A stretch of DNA of 34,678 nt from NCBI GenBank assembly GCA_902801475.1, contig CADCIO010000050.1, positions 1-34,678 of the forward strand. Direction: 5' to 3'. The notes under the pieces are model-generated. The model was not told the origin of the DNA. It did not search any database and saw nothing but the letters and a program-made list of their open reading frames with translations. Position numbers and translations under genes: made by a program. Positions 6,868 to 16,991 of the stretch are shown here, piece by piece; position 1 is the stretch's first letter; every line of letters starts with the position of its first letter. This DNA is from an uncultured Bacteroidales bacterium. Lineage in GTDB: Bacteria; Bacteroidota; Bacteroidia; Bacteroidales; Bacteroidaceae.

Positions 6868-6991
6868 TTGCACTCAAATAGTCGGCAAAACTAAGATAAA
6901 GCTACGACCTCGCAGGATTGGGATACGCCTATTTGGCGTACCCTTTCCTTGTGTATCGTAGCAAGCCTGTTTGCCGACGGCTAGAGTGCAA
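6868..6991 (+). ncRNA. 124-nt nested hairpin RNA in the brxP leader
   Basis: Four perfect stems nest in order. P1 is TTGCACTC (6868-6875) with GAGTGCAA (6984-6991). P2 is GTCGGCAAA (6881-6889) with TTTGCCGAC (6970-6978). P3 is GCTACGA (6901-6907) with TCGTAGC (6956-6962). P4 is TACGCC (6924-6929) with GGCGTA (6935-6940), extended by GGG/CCC with one bulged A. A smaller hairpin, CCACTT/AAGTGG (6791-6796, 6805-6810), precedes it and a T run follows near 7015-7021. No known riboswitch or ncRNA class is recognised. It could be a cis-regulatory leader of the BREX operon or a processed small RNA. Confidence 0.65.
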
Positions 6992-7075
6992 GTATACAAG
7001 GGATATGGGGTGCGCTTTTTTGTACTTTCAAAGCCTTTGTCCTTCATCGGGATAAAATGAAGATAGAAGGTTTTA

Positions 7076-9637
7076 ATGTTTAAAGTAATTTGGGATCCTG
7101 CTTATAATGGTGTTCGATTGACGATGTCGAGCAAGGGCGATGCGCTTAATGTGTCTCCTCGGCCTGTCTTTTGGGAAGAACTGGATTTGTTAGGATTGAA
7201 TAAACGAGGTTGGATATATCCTCATGTTGATGAGCCCTTGATGTGGGCTTGCGACCGTCGTTATTTTTATAAAGGACAGTTTGTGCTTGAAGTGAAGGGT
7301 GGTAATGTTTTCGACGCGCCAGAAGTAATACAGCAAGAGGGTTTTGAGACGTTGACTTTACAACCTGTCGACATGGAACGCCTACGTTCTCGAAATGAAG
7401 ATACCATGTTTATTATCGAGCACGAAGCAATGGATTTCATCAACAACACTTATCGTCGCTACAAGAATATTCGTGAGGTGTCGCAAAAGAATCCCGCATT
7501 GGACTTCCAACGTCTGGCAACTACGCTTGAAAAGAAGACGAAAGAAGAGCATGTTGTGATTAAGGAAGATTGTGACAGCTTCGATGTAATGCCTTTAAGT
7601 AAGGCTGAAGAACAGGGGAAAGCCCCGATTCTTAACGATAAAATAGAAATGTTTATTTCTTCATTTTCAGGTGGGAAAGATTCTCAAGTTGTTTTAGACT
7701 TGGTTACTCGTGTTATTCCAAGCGATGATTTGCTTGTTATATATTCTGATACAGGGTACGAATTACCATCTTCTTTGACCTATTACAAGATAATAGAAAA
7801 GTTTTATAAGGAAAAATACCCAGACCTTCATTTTTATTTATCCAAGAATCATCAAGATGTCCTTTATTATTGGGATAAAATGGGTGCACCCAGCCGAATG
7901 CACAGATGGTGCTGTGGAGTGATGAAGACCGCACCTTTATACCGTCTTCTAAAAAAACTAAATGGAACTGGCAAACAACCTAATGTATTAGCATTTGAGG
8001 GCGTGCGTGCAGAAGAAAGTGAGAAACGCTCAGAATATGAACGAGTGGGTATAGGTGTCAAGCACAACAATGTCCTTAATGTCAGACCGATATTTGAATG
8101 GAATAGCACAGAGGTATATTTATATATATTACTTCATGGGTTACCAATGAATGAGGCCTATAAAAAAGGAATTGCACGAGTCGGATGCTCTTTTTGCCCA
8201 TTTTCATCAGAATGGTCAGAACAAGTCGTGGGAAAAGTTTATCCAGAAAGCATAAATAAGTTCATTGATCATTTGCAATCCAAAATGGATCTTTTATCTA
8301 TAAAAAACGTAAAGGAACGCAATGATTATATAAAATTAGGTAATTGGAAAAAGAGGGCTGGTGGAAAAACCGCCAATGTTGATGGATCTGCTGTAAATTT
8401 TATAGCCTCTTCACCTGATTTTAGGGCAGAACTCACAAAGCCTAAAGAAGATTTATTAAAATGGTTATTACCTATTGGGAAATACACTTTGGAAGAGTCC
8501 ACTAGACAGCTATCTAAGGGATCCATAAAATATAATGGAAATTTATATTCTTTTGAACTTCAGTATACAAATGACGGCAATGGTGTTACATTTATTGTGT
8601 ATAACATTGGTGCTGATATATTATTCCTTTCATTATTAAAGAGAGCGTGTTATAAAGCTGCATATTGTGTACATTGTGAATTCTGTGAAGTGGAATGCCC
8701 AACAGGGGCATTATCTGTTGTGCCTATTGTAAAAATAGACAAAAACAAGTGTGTTCATTGTCATAATTGTCTCTATTTTAGGGATAGAGGCTGCGTGATG
8801 GCTAATTCTATCAATATCTCTGAAACCAAATCAAATCCCAACATAAAAATGTCAACCTCAGGAATTGACAGATATTCCACGTTTGGACTAAAAGAAAAAT
8901 GGGTGTCTGACTTCTTTAATAATGAAGAAGAATTCTTCCAGGGGGGAGGACAGTTGGGAACTAAAATGGTGCCAGCATGTACTAACTGGTTCCGTGAAGC
9001 AGAGATACTTACGGAGAAAGACAAGAAGATAACCGAAACTGGTAAAATGCTTCAACGGGTTTACATGAAATCCCCTAAAACAGTTTGGGAAATTTTGTGG
9101 ATTAATCTTTCTTTAAATTCACAAGTGGTTCAGTTTTATACGTCCTCTGTTGGTTTTGATCATCCATATACAAAGGCGGAACTTCTTGAATACATGATTG
9201 AGAAATTTGATGGTATTAATTCCAATACTTTAAAGAATCCTTTAGGAGCGTTATGTAATATGTTTGGTATTACAGAACAAACCATTATTGGTGATCAATT
9301 ACAACAAGGTAAAATCGTTGCTAAAGGGAAAGCTGTAGTGAGTGTAACTAGAAGTTCCAACGATGCATTATCTCTCCCCTCACTTGCTTATTCCCTATAT
9401 CGCTATGCTGGACGTAAAAAACGTTATTCCCTCAACGTTTCAGAGTTCTATGATGAGAATCAAATGGAAGGAGTATATCGTCAATTTGGAATCAGCAGAG
9501 AAAAGCTGGAAAGCCTGCTTCTATCTTTACAAGAAGAAGGTAATCATGTTCTTCGGGTAGAGTTGAACATGGGACTTGACAACATAATACTACGTGAAGA
9601 TCTTTCTTCAATAGATATTCTAAAGTTGATGCTTTAA
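7076..9637 (+). CDS. brxP: BrxP: PAPS-reductase-like protein of BREX type 4, with ferredoxin and DUF4007-like domains
   Basis: An 853-aa protein. A PP-loop ATP-binding motif SGGKDS lies at residues 198-203, followed by FEGVRAEES (about 307-315), RWCC (277-280) and GCSFCP (C371, C374). This is the PAPS reductase/DndC-like layout, with Cys residues able to hold an Fe-S cluster. Two ferredoxin-type clusters follow (C531, C534, C537, C541; then C559, C562, C565, C573). The C-terminal part (about 595-853) resembles DUF4007, a domain seen near DNA phosphorothioation systems. BrxP is the hallmark of BREX type 4, and its family relation to DndC suggests sulphur or redox chemistry on DNA. That is inference. 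It is the first gene of the operon, with brxC starting 31 bp downstream. Confidence 0.9.
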   Translation: MFKVIWDPAYNGVRLTMSSKGDALNVSPRPVFWEELDLLGLNKRGWIYPHVDEPLMWACDRRYFYKGQFVLEVKGGNVFDAPEVIQQEGFETLTLQPVDMERLRSRNEDTMFIIEHEAMDFINNTYRRYKNIREVSQKNPALDFQRLATTLEKKTKEEHVVIKEDCDSFDVMPLSKAEEQGKAPILNDKIEMFISSFSGGKDSQVVLDLVTRVIPSDDLLVIYSDTGYELPSSLTYYKIIEKFYKEKYPDLHFYLSKNHQDVLYYWDKMGAPSRMHRWCCGVMKTAPLYRLLKKLNGTGKQPNVLAFEGVRAEESEKRSEYERVGIGVKHNNVLNVRPIFEWNSTEVYLYILLHGLPMNEAYKKGIARVGCSFCPFSSEWSEQVVGKVYPESINKFIDHLQSKMDLLSIKNVKERNDYIKLGNWKKRAGGKTANVDGSAVNFIASSPDFRAELTKPKEDLLKWLLPIGKYTLEESTRQLSKGSIKYNGNLYSFELQYTNDGNGVTFIVYNIGADILFLSLLKRACYKAAYCVHCEFCEVECPTGALSVVPIVKIDKNKCVHCHNCLYFRDRGCVMANSINISETKSNPNIKMSTSGIDRYSTFGLKEKWVSDFFNNEEEFFQGGGQLGTKMVPACTNWFREAEILTEKDKKITETGKMLQRVYMKSPKTVWEILWINLSLNSQVVQFYTSSVGFDHPYTKAELLEYMIEKFDGINSNTLKNPLGALCNMFGITEQTIIGDQLQQGKIVAKGKAVVSVTRSSNDALSLPSLAYSLYRYAGRKKRYSLNVSEFYDENQMEGVYRQFGISREKLESLLLSLQEEGNHVLRVELNMGLDNIILREDLSSIDILKLML

Positions 9638-9668
9638 TTTACATGAGAAGTAATAAAAAACAATAGAT

Positions 9669-12600
9669 ATGGCTACAAAGTATTCAGACTACATCAAAAT
9701 GCAGAATTTCTTACCAGTCTATGATATGACTGATGAGACACCAGAGATGTGGCGAACCTTCATTCCCACAAAACAATTCTGTGATTTGCTAAGCAGGAGC
9801 ATAACGGCGATTACATCATCAGAGATAGGTAAACGTCGCTCCATGTGGGTGCGTGGTACATTTGGAACAGGTAAGAGTCATGCAAGTAGTGTTGTTCGTC
9901 ATCTTTTATGTGATCCGGCAAAAGAGGTGGATGACTACATTCAGAATCTTCCCAGCGAGTCATTACGTGCTAATTTGTCAGCCATTCGAAAGAAAAAGAC
10001 CTATTTCCCGGTTGTTTTAAAAGGTGTTGAGGGAGCTTATAATATTCCTCGTTTCTCCTTGTCAATACAAAAGCAGACAAAGCTTGCATTGGCATCAGCT
10101 GGACATAAAGATATTGTAGTACAATCAGACTTTGACAAAGCTATCCGTTGGATTGAAGGTCATAGAACTCGTATTCCTGAGTTGTTGGAATTGAGTGATG
10201 AATTGGCATCTGAAGCTCCTACATATGAAAAGCTTTTAGCTAAACTTCAAGCAAACAATATTGACGTGTTTCTTCATCTGGAAGAAGTTCTGGCATCAGA
10301 TGATACTTATTTGACCAGCGATAGTATTAGCGATTGGCTCGTCGAAGTGGAAAAGGAAATAGAATCAGCAGGCATAGCCAATGGATTAATCATCTTCTGG
10401 GATGAGTTTACAAGTGTGATGGACACGCTGAAAAGCGATCGCATCAATGTGCTACAAAACATAGCTGAGAAGTCTCAGAATAACAATGTTTTCTTATATC
10501 TGATTTCCCATAGAACTGAAAGTTCAAGCCTTGATACAAAGGGAAAAGATATTACAAAAATGAGTGATCGCTATGATGGTGTTGACTATCAGATGGACGA
10601 AATCTCTACGTATCTCATTTTAAGGCACACATTTACTATTTCTGACACATCAAAATTGGCGATGACAGCATGGGAGGTGGCAAATAAGTTGGACGTCAAC
10701 CTCTATGACTATCTTTGCGAAAGTAACTCGTCGGAAGAAAAAGAGCACATTCACAATCTGTTCCCTTTGCACCCATATACAGCATTTCTTTGCTCAAAGA
10801 TGTCAAACATCATGGGCTCTGCCAACCGTAGTGTCTTGAAGTTCATGAATGATGAAGAGAATGGTTTCAAGAGATTCATAGGGGATGAAAATAACTATGG
10901 TCAGAAGATGATGCTTACGGCTGACTGGCTTTGGGACTTCTTCTACTCTGAATTCAACAACGATACACGTTGCTCAGCATTCACGAATGTATTTGTGAGC
11001 AATTTGTCTCGTGTGGAAAAAATGGGCGATGATTATGTGCGAGTGTTCAAAGCTATCCTCCTCCTAAATGCCCTTGGAGTGAGGTTCGACAAAAAACAAT
11101 CACCAGAGAAATATGCTCCCAATGAGACCAATCTCCGATTTATTTTCTCAGGAGACCGCTGTGAGGATAAAATGGAGAAGATACTCAAGTGGCTGGACGA
11201 GAGTAAGATTGTAGCACGTGACATCTTTGGTGAATTCAAGATTTCCGTTTCATCTTATAATCCTATAGAGATAAGTCAAGAAAGAGCAAAGCTTGCGACA
11301 CAATATAAAATGGCTGTTGACTATCTTAAGTACAATCTTCCCGTCATGGAAGAGATCAGTGCAAACTTTGTCGTAGGAGATCGCCTGTTCCGTAAATGTG
11401 ACCCTCAGTTTTACTCATGTGAAGACCAAGAAGCTGTATTACGAAACAAGTTGAGCAAGTACACAAGAGAGAAGCCTAATTTCCTTCATGTTGCTGTTTT
11501 CTATTCTATTACAGATGAATCAAGAGACATGATGGAGAATAGAGTGAAAGAATTCTCTGAGGAGTTCGAAAACACCATTCTTATCATCCCGTCAGAAGTG
11601 TTTACTCCAACATCTCAGAATCATTTCATAGATGCTGTTACTCAGGCTAATGTAAGTCGTTCTCATTTTCACGCAGATGATGCGAGACAGTTTGATAATG
11701 CGGCCAAAGAACACATAGCCAAATGGAAAATGCGGATGATGAGTGGAACTTACACGCTTTACTTTAATGGTATGCGTAGTTCTGAAGGCATCTTCAACAA
11801 CATATATAATATCATAAATAAAAAATTTAGTGCACAAGTGTTCCCACGTGGAATGGAAAGTGTAAAGGCTTTGCAAAGTGAACCTGGCACCTTCTTTGCG
11901 AACAAGAACTACAAGGCTCTTTCGTTACAGATGCTTCAGAAACGTACGCGTGACGAGTTGCTCGCATTTTCAGGTTCAAGTAGGCCTGCCAAGAAGATTT
12001 TTTTAGAAGGAGAAAATAACCTTGTTAATGATGCCTGCGAATTAACAGACACGGCATTAGCAGGCGACTCTTGGCTGGTTGCCATTTGCAAAGAAGTAGA
12101 CCGTCTAATAGTTGCTGCAAAGAAAAGATATGCAGACCGTTTCTCGTTGAGTGATATATTAGCGCCCCTCATGCGTGAACCATTTGGCCTGTTTGCTAAT
12201 CAGGCTAATTATGTAGCACTCTCATTTGCTCTTCGCAAGCATAAAGAAGACTTGTTTAATCCTAGCACATCACAACCGGTCGGTGACGAGAAGTTGAATG
12301 ACATGATAGAGATTCTTCTCAAGATGTGGGATAATGGCAATAGTGAAAGCAGTAATAAACTACTCCTTCGTTTTGGTTCTGCCGAAGAACGCAACCTCAC
12401 AAGTCTTTTAGGAGAAATTTTTAATCTCAGCGTCGTAAAGGGGGTTAGCTTAAATGACCTCAAAAGCTTGAATTATGCAAAATGGAGTATCACGGAATTT
12501 TGTAAACAGATTGCAAAATATCCATTGTGGTCGTTGCTGTATTGCGATAAGATAAAGGAAAAGGAAGCATGTTCAGAAGCTATAAAAGACTTGATAAATC

Positions 12601-13091
12601 TCTTTAACCAAGATAGTTACACTCTCGATAAAATTAAATCATTATATCACAGAATAAAAGAAGTAGGGCAGGTGGATTTGTACAAGTTATGTACTAACTC
12701 TGTTAATTATCAGGAAGGCTTTAAGAATTTCATCAACGGTGTCAAGGATGTTGATCTTCAGCCAGAATGGTGGGAGGAACTTGAGGAAGATTTAAGCCAT
12801 TTACAATCAGAGATTGCATTCCGCAGAGAAGAAGATGTACGCTCTGCTGTAATGTCCTTCTACATTAATAAGATAAAAAAGCCTGACCCTGTGGTAATAC
12901 ATGGTGGAAGTGTAAACGAACCTGATTTCACACCAATTCAAATACAAACCAAACCTGATGATATTAAGAAAGCTAAGACTTTGGTTCGAGAGCAAACTAT
13001 GCCAAGCATGATGTGGCAGAAGGTGATTATTGATCTGATTGAAGAACATCCAGAAGTGTCTCAATTCCTTATATCATATCTTGGAAGCTAA
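9669..13091 (+). CDS. brxC: BrxC/PglY-type large P-loop ATPase of BREX
   Basis: An 1140-aa protein with Walker A GTFGTGKS at residues 63-70 in the context MWVRGTFGTGKSH, and a Walker B-like IIFWDE at 241-246. Length, motif positions and place between brxP and pglZ match BrxC/PglY, the large ATPase shared by BREX systems and thought to work in the complex that recognises or modifies DNA. The N-terminus (MATKYSDYIKMQNFLPVYD) fits a direct start with no alternative. There is no membrane segment. The pglZ start follows 11 bp after the stop, so the two should be co-translated. Confidence 0.9.
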   Translation: MATKYSDYIKMQNFLPVYDMTDETPEMWRTFIPTKQFCDLLSRSITAITSSEIGKRRSMWVRGTFGTGKSHASSVVRHLLCDPAKEVDDYIQNLPSESLRANLSAIRKKKTYFPVVLKGVEGAYNIPRFSLSIQKQTKLALASAGHKDIVVQSDFDKAIRWIEGHRTRIPELLELSDELASEAPTYEKLLAKLQANNIDVFLHLEEVLASDDTYLTSDSISDWLVEVEKEIESAGIANGLIIFWDEFTSVMDTLKSDRINVLQNIAEKSQNNNVFLYLISHRTESSSLDTKGKDITKMSDRYDGVDYQMDEISTYLILRHTFTISDTSKLAMTAWEVANKLDVNLYDYLCESNSSEEKEHIHNLFPLHPYTAFLCSKMSNIMGSANRSVLKFMNDEENGFKRFIGDENNYGQKMMLTADWLWDFFYSEFNNDTRCSAFTNVFVSNLSRVEKMGDDYVRVFKAILLLNALGVRFDKKQSPEKYAPNETNLRFIFSGDRCEDKMEKILKWLDESKIVARDIFGEFKISVSSYNPIEISQERAKLATQYKMAVDYLKYNLPVMEEISANFVVGDRLFRKCDPQFYSCEDQEAVLRNKLSKYTREKPNFLHVAVFYSITDESRDMMENRVKEFSEEFENTILIIPSEVFTPTSQNHFIDAVTQANVSRSHFHADDARQFDNAAKEHIAKWKMRMMSGTYTLYFNGMRSSEGIFNNIYNIINKKFSAQVFPRGMESVKALQSEPGTFFANKNYKALSLQMLQKRTRDELLAFSGSSRPAKKIFLEGENNLVNDACELTDTALAGDSWLVAICKEVDRLIVAAKKRYADRFSLSDILAPLMREPFGLFANQANYVALSFALRKHKEDLFNPSTSQPVGDEKLNDMIEILLKMWDNGNSESSNKLLLRFGSAEERNLTSLLGEIFNLSVVKGVSLNDLKSLNYAKWSITEFCKQIAKYPLWSLLYCDKIKEKEACSEAIKDLINLFNQDSYTLDKIKSLYHRIKEVGQVDLYKLCTNSVNYQEGFKNFINGVKDVDLQPEWWEELEEDLSHLQSEIAFRREEDVRSAVMSFYINKIKKPDPVVIHGGSVNEPDFTPIQIQTKPDDIKKAKTLVREQTMPSMMWQKVIIDLIEEHPEVSQFLISYLGS

Positions 13092-13102
13092 AATGTAAAA
13101 CA

Positions 13103-15547
13103 ATGGATTCGTCAGAGAAGATAAAAGTGTTTAAGTCCTTTGAGGATTTGACTCGCGAGATTATCCTTGACAGGGATAAAGGTGATATGTTGGCACAACG
13201 TTATGCCATACGTTTTATCATGCTCAATAACTTCAATGAGTTTAAGAATTTGGCGAAGTTTATGGCGAATATTGGAGTTGATGCGCTTGACCTTGAAACA
13301 TTGATTGACGATGAAGAGGATGATATTTGGATAACAAAGGATGAATTAAAAACTGCCATAAAGGCATGCACTTCGTCAACTTTTGTTTCACCTTTTTCTG
13401 AACTGGTTCGCTTTTATAATGACGATGACTTCAGGGGTTTCTTCAATGAAATCATGCTTCTTGAGGATATACAACACCCCCAAAAGAGGATATATGTCCC
13501 ATTAATTGGTTTACAGAATCGTTTCACAGACTTTTTAAATCACTTCGCACGTATTCAGGAGAGTGCACCTATTTGGCGGTATGATGCAGAACCACAATCG
13601 GTAGAGGTTTTCTTTGCGAGATACAAAGACTTTAAGTTGCCTAGTGGTGAAATACAATGCCAACTGGATTCTTTAAGAGATTGGCTAAAATTCTGGAAGG
13701 TGCAAGCTCCACAAGAACGCATTGTTTGTACTTCTGTCCCTATCTCAGCAAAATTTAAGTACTCAAAACCAGACAATATTTTTAACTTTACAAAGATTGG
13801 GAGTGCATATGAGTTCATGACTCGTTTCCTGGAGCTTTCATTTCCATTTGAATACATTGAAGAAGAAAGAGAATATTGGGACCAGTTGATGGATAGCCTC
13901 GACAGGAAAGACACCTCTTCGTTTGTCTTTGATTCATACGTTCGTGCATTTTTCAACAAAGTTTCGTTAACAGCATCTGATGTCATTTCAGAATGGTTGA
14001 ACATCAATAATACATCCTATCATCGTTGGCTTTTAACAAAGTATGTTTTATACACCCAATTTAGGGATATGTTCCCTTATCTAGCAATGTGTGTAGATGG
14101 GGTATCTGATTTAAATGACGGACATCAACTAGCTTCGTTTATCGCGACGAGAGTTCTTTATGACCTTCCCATAAAAGATAGAGAAATGTTTGCTGCTGAG
14201 CGAAGAACAATTATTGTTGACAACGCAAAGATATTCTTGGAGGCAATAAGTCTGGATGAACAGGATTGGCTATTTAAACGAACAAAAGATTTGTTCCAAC
14301 AGTCGGAAGACTTAAATACGACTCTGGATATTTGTACAGGTGTTTTTGATTATGAAAAGATACTTTTAATGGGTTGGTATGCACATTATCCAAACAACTC
14401 GAGGCTGAGAGATACAATAGAGAAGTATTATCCAGAATTCCTTGCGTACACCTCATCCGTGACACCTTCTCACTTCAGGACAGAAAATCAATGGAGCATA
14501 GACTATATTTCTGCATATAAGCAAGCAAAGCTGGCAGACAAATATTCAGAAGACATAACTCTTTTTATCAAGGAGAAAAATAATTCTGCCAAAACATTTT
14601 ATAAATGGTTTTATGAGTTTGAGAATTCTCATAACCTTTTAGCAGAGCTCATTTCAACTCCGGTATTCAAACCTGATAAAGTATACTGGATTGATGGTTT
14701 AGGAGTGGAGTTTTTGTCTTATGTACTCTTCCTGATAGAAAAAGAACAGAGTAACATGAAAATAGTTCGTTCTCAAATAGTACGTTCTGACATTCCATCA
14801 TCTACCTTCCATAACAAGTTTGAAGGTGAGATGGTAACCAAATTTGGTGCATTGGATGAATTGGGTCACGATTCCCATCTTTACAAATACTTGTATACGC
14901 TAAAAGAGGAATTGTCTGTACTTAAAGAGATTATCCATGAGATTGTTGGAAGCAGCAAGAAACAGCCTTGTACTGTAGCCATCGTTTCAGATCATGGTCT
15001 AAGTTGCTTGTCTAGAAAGGCACCATCTAAAAAGTATGATGGCAAATTTGAGCATGAAGGACGCTACATTAAAACAACTCAGAATGCGTTATCAGACCCA
15101 GATTATTTAGTCCACCAAAACGAAACGGATGGAGAATACTATAAAGTAGCTCTTACGCATTCATCTTTGTCTAAGGGTCCTACTCATCAAGTTCATGGTG
15201 GATGTACACCTGAGGAAGTGTTGGTTCCTTTCCTCTTGCTTTCCAATAAAAATGTCCCTACACAAATTAAGTATGAGGTTAAGATGTCAAATGAGGACAT
15301 TATGCTGTCTAACCCAGCAGTCAGACTGACTGTCATTCCTGAACCAACGGGAGTCACTCTTACATGTGAAGGCAAGAATTATAAGATGGATAGGGTGGGT
15401 ACTCAATGGTCTGCTTTGTTGCAAGATATGACAGAAGGAAACCATGTAATAGACATCAAACCCGATGGCGCACCAAGTCATCAATTAACTATTAAAGTTG
15501 TAGGTTTGAGCGGAAATTCTGATATTAACGAAATGTTTGAACTATAA
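13103..15547 (+). CDS. pglZ: PglZ: alkaline-phosphatase-superfamily BREX protein
   Basis: An 814-aa protein whose C-terminal half carries the PglZ-domain signature: a metal-binding-type YWIDGLGVEFL near residue 527, an IVSDHG motif near 628 and a HGGCTPEEVLVPF segment near 698. PglZ is present in all BREX types and belongs to the alkaline phosphatase fold; its biochemical role is still debated. The N-terminal half is helical and lacks recognisable motifs. The gene is 11 bp after brxC and only 2 bp before brxL. No frameshift or missing motif is visible. Confidence 0.92.
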   Translation: MDSSEKIKVFKSFEDLTREIILDRDKGDMLAQRYAIRFIMLNNFNEFKNLAKFMANIGVDALDLETLIDDEEDDIWITKDELKTAIKACTSSTFVSPFSELVRFYNDDDFRGFFNEIMLLEDIQHPQKRIYVPLIGLQNRFTDFLNHFARIQESAPIWRYDAEPQSVEVFFARYKDFKLPSGEIQCQLDSLRDWLKFWKVQAPQERIVCTSVPISAKFKYSKPDNIFNFTKIGSAYEFMTRFLELSFPFEYIEEEREYWDQLMDSLDRKDTSSFVFDSYVRAFFNKVSLTASDVISEWLNINNTSYHRWLLTKYVLYTQFRDMFPYLAMCVDGVSDLNDGHQLASFIATRVLYDLPIKDREMFAAERRTIIVDNAKIFLEAISLDEQDWLFKRTKDLFQQSEDLNTTLDICTGVFDYEKILLMGWYAHYPNNSRLRDTIEKYYPEFLAYTSSVTPSHFRTENQWSIDYISAYKQAKLADKYSEDITLFIKEKNNSAKTFYKWFYEFENSHNLLAELISTPVFKPDKVYWIDGLGVEFLSYVLFLIEKEQSNMKIVRSQIVRSDIPSSTFHNKFEGEMVTKFGALDELGHDSHLYKYLYTLKEELSVLKEIIHEIVGSSKKQPCTVAIVSDHGLSCLSRKAPSKKYDGKFEHEGRYIKTTQNALSDPDYLVHQNETDGEYYKVALTHSSLSKGPTHQVHGGCTPEEVLVPFLLLSNKNVPTQIKYEVKMSNEDIMLSNPAVRLTVIPEPTGVTLTCEGKNYKMDRVGTQWSALLQDMTEGNHVIDIKPDGAPSHQLTIKVVGLSGNSDINEMFEL

Positions 15548-15549
15548 AT

Positions 15550-16986
15550 ATGAGTGCAATAGGAGAAAAAATAAGGCAAGTTTTTGGCTCTGCTGCCGTA
15601 TATAAGAACCCTGCCAATTACGACATCTTTAGCGGAAGGAATCTTCCTTCGTTTGTCAAGGACTATTTGATTTCAACGCACATAGCCCCAGACGGCTCTT
15701 TCAAACGAGCAGAGCTATCGCGATTCCTTGATGCGCATATTCCAAGTGATAATAGTGCTATCAGGGCCAGATTACGTAGGGGTGAAACGCTAACGCTACT
15801 GACCCGTTTCGTGGTTTCAACCAGTTTGGCGCAGAACAAAACAAGTTTCCAGATACCAGATATGGGTATAAAGGCATCAGATACGCTGATACCTGATTAC
15901 CTTATTGAAGAGTATCCTGATGATTTGATTGATGGCGAGAAATGGGGAATCATGAAGATTGTCTATATCCAACCACAGGATAAGGAGGCTGGTCACGTAG
16001 AAATGGTGAAATTCAAGCCATTTCGTCCCATGCAGAAACTTGACATCAATTATATCAGACAATGCCGTGCTCAGTTCACATTAGAGGAATGGGTAGATGT
16101 CTTAATCTCAGCAATGGAATATACTCCTTCTGCATTTAAGAATATGACACAGAAGCTGGAGTTCCTAACTCGATTACTGCCTTTCATCGAGCCACGATTG
16201 AACCTGATTGAACTGGCGCCTAAGGGTACAGGTAAAAGCTATGTATTTGGTAATCTATCAAAATTTGTCTGGCTCGTTAGTGGTGGCAAGGTGTCTCGTG
16301 CAAAACTAGTGTATGATAAATCGACAAAGGCTCCTGGTATTATGCGTTTTTACGACATGGTGGCTTTTGATGAGATACAGACTATCACTTTTTCTGATAA
16401 TACGGAAATGCAATCCTTCTTGAAAAACTATTTGGAGTTTGGTAAAGCTACTATTGACAACTATGAGTTCATGTCTGAATGTGGCTTAATGCTTTTGGGT
16501 AATATCCTGTTGTCAGAGAATAATGAACCCTTAAACTATAAGTACTTTGCCACTTTGCCCGAAGTGTTTAGAGAATCTGCCTTGCTTGATCGCTTTCATG
16601 GTATGATAGAGGGTTGGCTCTTACCACGAGTTAATGTGGATATGGCTTTACATGATTGGACTCTTAACGTCGAGTTCTTCTCAGAAGTCCTTCATCAGAT
16701 GCGTACAGAATCTGTGTATTCGCATATAGTAGATGAAGCTATTGTTGTTCCTAACGGAGCGGATATGCGCCATACTAAAGCTGTGAAGAAAGTCGCTACG
16801 GCATATATGAAGTTATTGTTCCCACATGTTACTTCTATAGATCAACTGGATTTGGATGAATTTAATGCACTTTGTTTGCAGCCTGCAATTCGTCGTCGTG
16901 ATATAGTTCGTCAGCAATGTAGTAACATTGATGCAGAAGCTTCATTTTCGAAGCCTATTCCTGAATATACAATTAATCATCATTAG
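15550..16986 (+). CDS. brxL: BrxL: AAA+ protein of BREX, short form without a visible Lon protease domain
   Basis: A 478-aa protein with Walker A (LAPKGTGKSY, near residue 222) and Walker B-like MVAFDE (near 271), in the arrangement of BrxL AAA+ proteins, which assemble on DNA. Well-studied BrxL proteins are about 680 aa and end in a Lon-like domain. Here the protein stops after the helical part following the ATPase core (ending KPIPEYTINHH), so that domain is not visible. The reading frame is clean, so this is a short form rather than an obvious frameshift. The stop TAG shares its G with a possible GTG start of the next gene. Confidence 0.85.
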   Translation: MSAIGEKIRQVFGSAAVYKNPANYDIFSGRNLPSFVKDYLISTHIAPDGSFKRAELSRFLDAHIPSDNSAIRARLRRGETLTLLTRFVVSTSLAQNKTSFQIPDMGIKASDTLIPDYLIEEYPDDLIDGEKWGIMKIVYIQPQDKEAGHVEMVKFKPFRPMQKLDINYIRQCRAQFTLEEWVDVLISAMEYTPSAFKNMTQKLEFLTRLLPFIEPRLNLIELAPKGTGKSYVFGNLSKFVWLVSGGKVSRAKLVYDKSTKAPGIMRFYDMVAFDEIQTITFSDNTEMQSFLKNYLEFGKATIDNYEFMSECGLMLLGNILLSENNEPLNYKYFATLPEVFRESALLDRFHGMIEGWLLPRVNVDMALHDWTLNVEFFSEVLHQMRTESVYSHIVDEAIVVPNGADMRHTKAVKKVATAYMKLLFPHVTSIDQLDLDEFNALCLQPAIRRRDIVRQQCSNIDAEASFSKPIPEYTINHH

Positions 16987-16991
16987 TGAGT

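Noticed and set aside
6868..6991. Retron-type msr-msd RNA before brxP
   Set aside because: No reverse transcriptase gene is present in the window and the stems lack the usual msr layout.
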